Shown: in pieces, positions 61,484 through 64,000 of the stretch
How positions within the stretch are numbered: position 1 is the first letter of the stretch
Layout of the letters: each line of letters begins with the position of its first letter
Assembly: GCF_045617425.1 (NCBI RefSeq)
Contig: NZ_JAZLIO010000009.1
Location: forward strand, 515,472-579,471
Direction: 5' to 3'
From: Carnobacterium_B sp045617425
Lineage (GTDB): Bacteria; Bacillota; Bacilli; Lactobacillales; Carnobacteriaceae
DNA length: 64,000 nucleotides
Position numbers and translations under genes: made by a program
Notes under the pieces: model-generated
Seen by the model: only the letters and a program-made list of their open reading frames with translations
Database searches by the model: none
What the model was told of the DNA's origin: nothing

Positions 61484-62269
61484 CTAAACTGGGTAACGAA
61501 TGTATTGCTGTTGTTTTTCAATTCCTTGTTTAAGATCAATTTTTGCTTTTTCTAAGTTTAATTCTATCATTTTTTCTGGATCATCCTGTTCAATAAGAGC
61601 TAATGAACGAAGACTCTCTTTCACTCTATCCATATTCTGAGTTATTTCGGAAACAAATATGCGTTGATCTTTTGACAATGATTTCCATTCTTTCGTTGTC
61701 ATTAAGTAATTAGAATATACGCGCAATACGTTCTTTTGATTCAATAAAATCGATAAGGTTTCATATTGATAAAGATTCATCCAATTTGCTGTTTCGATCG
61801 TATAATCAATGTCACTTTGTGTTAATTGTTCTCTTATCAATAAGTTGTCATAAAAATTTTGATACTCATTGGTCAGCTGGTTAAATTTTTGTTGAACATC
61901 CCACAACTGTTGAAATGCTGTTTGTCCTTCTGTTATAGATGACTCTGTTGAATTTACCGGTATAGCTAATGAGCTTGTATAATAAGCAGGATCTATTCGC
62001 AGACGTTCTCCACCAATAGTAAAGATATTTTTGCTGCTATCTGCCATAAGCGATAAAGCAGCTTGAGCCATATATGCTTCTTCTTTGATTTCATCTCCTG
62101 TAATTGTTAAGTATGCTGTAGCTTTTGGTGTATTCCCCACAGTAAATCCAGCCATATAATAAGGCTTTTCATTTACTTTCCAAAAAATGGGATTCACAAA
62201 TACTCCTTCATACCATTTGCTTAATTTCTTTGCTTTCTTAATTAATAACTTTTCTGTTTTCTTATCCAT
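61484..62269 (-). CDS. Unknown protein, 261 aa
   Basis: I do not recognise the family. The N-terminal half (about 1-100) is mixed beta/alpha (WYEGVFVNPIFWKVNEKPYYMAGFTVGN, YLTITGDEIKEEAYMAQAA). The C-terminal half (about 110-255) is strongly helical and Gln/Asn/Glu-rich, likely coiled coil (FQQLWDVQQKFNQLTNEYQN). No signal peptide or membrane helix is seen. A ribosome site (AAGGAG) precedes the ATG. It lies alone between topB and a cupin gene, with terminators on each side. Confidence 0.75.
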   Translation of the reverse strand: MDKKTEKLLIKKAKKLSKWYEGVFVNPIFWKVNEKPYYMAGFTVGNTPKATAYLTITGDEIKEEAYMAQAALSLMADSSKNIFTIGGERLRIDPAYYTSSLAIPVNSTESSITEGQTAFQQLWDVQQKFNQLTNEYQNFYDNLLIREQLTQSDIDYTIETANWMNLYQYETLSILLNQKNVLRVYSNYLMTTKEWKSLSKDQRIFVSEITQNMDRVKESLRSLALIEQDDPEKMIELNLEKAKIDLKQGIEKQQQYIRYPV

Positions 62270-62416
62270 TTTTTCTCCTTATCAAACCCTCGTATAAACT
62301 ATGTAATACATAAAACTACTTCTTTATTTTATACTTTCAATCTAAAGTATAATGACTTCTTTCTACATCTGCAATTAAAGTCTATTATCCAAAGAAATTT
62401 TATAGATAATACAATT

Positions 62417-62461
62417 CAAAAACTGCATCAAACTTCCTTGATTAAAGTTCTTTTATGCAGC
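62417..62461 (-). terminator. Terminator of the cupin gene
   Basis: CTGCAT/ATGCAG stem with inner AACTT/AAGTT pairing and five T residues after it on the minus strand. Confidence 0.75.
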
Positions 62462-62533
62462 TTTTAGTTTAATATAAGGAATACGGAGCTGTTTTAACTT
62501 TTTTGGGGATAATTATTGCTTTTTCTTGCATGA

Positions 62534-63037
62534 TTACACCCAAAGGTTCGCTACTGATCCATTGGCTTCTTCAATTGGATCTTTCTTAGGAAGTTGAACA
62601 GACATAATCGCTTGTTTGATTGCCTCGTAATCCTCTGCTCCACCATTTTGCATATCGGGTTCCAGCCCTTCAGGATAAGCACCCACAATTTTAAAGTCCT
62701 GACTTGCAGCTACTCTTTTGTGTGCTACACCTGCAGGAAGAAGTAGAACATCCCCTTCAGAAAAGGAATAGGACTGTGTATCAGGACCGCCAAGTTGCAC
62801 AGTTGCTTCACCAGCAATACAAGCCAATACTTCATGAGTATTGGAATGAAAATGATGATAAGAAAAAATACCATTTACCCATCCATTTGTATAACCATTT
62901 TTTTCAAATAGATCCAGCACACTCTGTGCTGGATCAGGTTCAATTATTAAATTAGCTACTACTTTAGGATAGTATAGAACAGGTAAGGGACTATTCGGAA
63001 ATGGTTTATTTTCTTTGGTATAAAAAGTCTTTACCAT
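62534..63037 (-). CDS. Cupin-domain protein
   Basis: A 167-residue single cupin. The metal motif is spread over HHFHSNTHEVLACIAGEATV (near 61-80) and GDVLLLPAGVAHKRV (near 95-109), with histidines in the usual places. The N-terminal PLPVLYYPKV is typical of a group of LAB cupins of unknown role. It lies 39 bp after the aldo/keto reductase gene on the same strand, and may be co-transcribed with it. Confidence 0.83.
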   Translation of the reverse strand: MVKTFYTKENKPFPNSPLPVLYYPKVVANLIIEPDPAQSVLDLFEKNGYTNGWVNGIFSYHHFHSNTHEVLACIAGEATVQLGGPDTQSYSFSEGDVLLLPAGVAHKRVAASQDFKIVGAYPEGLEPDMQNGGAEDYEAIKQAIMSVQLPKKDPIEEANGSVANLWV

Positions 63038-63076
63038 AAGATTTTCTTCCTTTCACTTCTCTAATCCGAAATTAGG

Positions 63077-63925
63077 TTAATCAAACTCTTCGTATTCATT
63101 TGGGTGTTGGCCTTCTACTCTACCCTCTTCACCTTTATCTAAGCTATCTATTTTCTGAATATCTTCTTTTGACAATTCGAAATCAAACACATCTAAATTA
63201 GCTTTTTGATGATTATAAGAAGAAGCTTTTACAATTGGCATAACGCCATTTTGTAAATTCCAACGTATGATGATTTGTGCAGGTTCTTTTCCATATCTTT
63301 CGGCTAATTTAACAATCGTTTCATTTTCTAATACATCATTAATCTCACGACCAAATGGACTCCATGCTTCTGTTAAAATACCTAGTTCTTGGTTTGCTTT
63401 AACTAAGTCATTGTTATTAAAGTATGGGTGGCGTTCAATTTGATTGGTTGCAGGAGTAACGCCTGTTTTTTCGATGATCCGCTCTAGGTGTTCTGGCAGA
63501 AAATTTGATACACCTATTGTTTTAATCAGACCAAATTTTTGTGCATCTACTAGTGCTTGCCACGCTTCTTCATATTTATCTTGTTTAGGCAATGGCCAGT
63601 GAATCAAGTATTTATCAAAGGACTCGATACCAATACGATACAAAGATTCTTGAATCATCTTGATGGCCTTATCGTATTCATGCGCTTTTCCTGGTAATTT
63701 TGAATTGATCATCAACTCTTCACGTGGAACAGATGAACGTCGAATTGCTTCTCCTACCATTCCTTCATTCATATAGTTGGTTGAAGTATCAATAAGTCGA
63801 TAGCCCGCATCAATTGCTGTAAGAACACTATTTACACCTGTAGCTCCTTGGATATTCACCGTTCCAAATCCAATAGCCGGCAAACTTGTTCCATCATTTA
63901 ATTCGAATTTCTCAATTTTTGTCAT
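63077..63925 (-). CDS. Aldo/keto reductase (2,5-diketogluconate reductase type)
   Basis: A 282-residue NADPH-dependent aldo/keto reductase. FGTVNIQGA, DAGYRLIDTSTNYMNEGMVG near 40, the catalytic lysine in SKLPG near 75, and the histidine in YLIHWPLP near 108 are seen. The cofactor-binding end is PIVKASSYNHQKANLD near 234. I take the ATG at 63925 (ribosome site AAAGGATGA); a frame to 63991 lacks one. The substrate is broad aldehydes or ketoses; the exact one is unknown. Confidence 0.88.
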   Translation of the reverse strand: MTKIEKFELNDGTSLPAIGFGTVNIQGATGVNSVLTAIDAGYRLIDTSTNYMNEGMVGEAIRRSSVPREELMINSKLPGKAHEYDKAIKMIQESLYRIGIESFDKYLIHWPLPKQDKYEEAWQALVDAQKFGLIKTIGVSNFLPEHLERIIEKTGVTPATNQIERHPYFNNNDLVKANQELGILTEAWSPFGREINDVLENETIVKLAERYGKEPAQIIIRWNLQNGVMPIVKASSYNHQKANLDVFDFELSKEDIQKIDSLDKGEEGRVEGQHPNEYEEFD

Positions 63926-64000
63926 TTTACTTTCATCCTTTCTATGAATTATTACACTATTTAGTATAAAGGAATAAGGAAAGAGTATCATGTAATACGC

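Overview
This is a low-GC Gram-positive chromosome segment. The gene content points to Lactobacillales, most likely Carnobacteriaceae (a Carnobacterium relative): several PTS sugar systems with CcpA-type cre sites, class I fructose-bisphosphate aldolase, sortase A beside an LPXTG protein, an FNR-like (FLP-type) regulator, a YkvA-like protein and a YflT/DUF2382 stress protein. I saw no rRNA or tRNA genes, CRISPR arrays, intact insertion sequences or prophage genes. Most genes are on the minus strand, in short operons separated by clear intrinsic terminators.

Layout. 1-2.9 kb: a lipoprotein start, an ATP-grasp ligase and a DAACS-family symporter. Their mRNA leader encodes a cysteine-rich 34-residue peptide followed by a terminator just before the symporter, which looks like an attenuator. 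2.9-8.3 kb: a PfkB sugar kinase and a maltose/alpha-glucoside operon (EIICB, GH4 6-phospho-alpha-glucosidase, RpiR regulator, membrane protein). 8.3-13.3 kb: a phosphonate-permease relic, a 5'-nucleotidase, an MFS pump and an aldolase. 13.3-18.2 kb: sortase and a 1315-residue LPXTG adhesin with six Ig-like/calcium-repeat units. 18.6-21.1 kb: a phosphoesterase and an SDR. 21.6-27.8 kb: mannitol PTS genes (mtlA-mtlR-mtlF, no mtlD) and 6-phosphogluconate dehydrogenase divergent from an RpiR regulator. 28-34 kb: a stress protein, an SDR plus FAD oxidoreductase pair, thioredoxin-like, GNAT, glycosyltransferase and YkvA-like genes.

34-41 kb: two purine/adenosine-type deaminases downstream of a PotABCD-type ABC transporter, which suggests uptake of a nucleobase-related compound rather than (or besides) polyamines. 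41-44.4 kb: a VIT1-type transporter, a small membrane protein, a uridine-kinase-like protein and an SDR preceded by a frameshifted relic. 44.9-48.6 kb: a coherent metal/redox module of two small HMA proteins, a P1B ATPase with the atypical motifs CPG and HEAS, and an FNR-like regulator. FNR-type boxes sit at class II spacing before each small HMA gene, and a structured tandem repeat lies between them. 48.8-58 kb: a newly read 58-residue ORF, VOC and maltose acetyltransferase genes, an M20 amidohydrolase with a dead AraC-like fragment, a YibE/F pair and a heterodimeric ABC exporter. 58-64 kb: a rhodanese relic, an ArsR regulator, a tandem hairpin element, topoisomerase III, an unknown 261-residue protein, a cupin and an aldo/keto reductase.

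The most interesting points are the Cys-codon leader with an 8-nt complement to the terminator arm, the FNR-box-linked HMA/CPG-ATPase module, the covarying tandem hairpin repeats at 45.2 kb, and a set of clear gene relics (phnE, AraC-like, rhodanese and the unknown gene at 44.4-44.8 kb).
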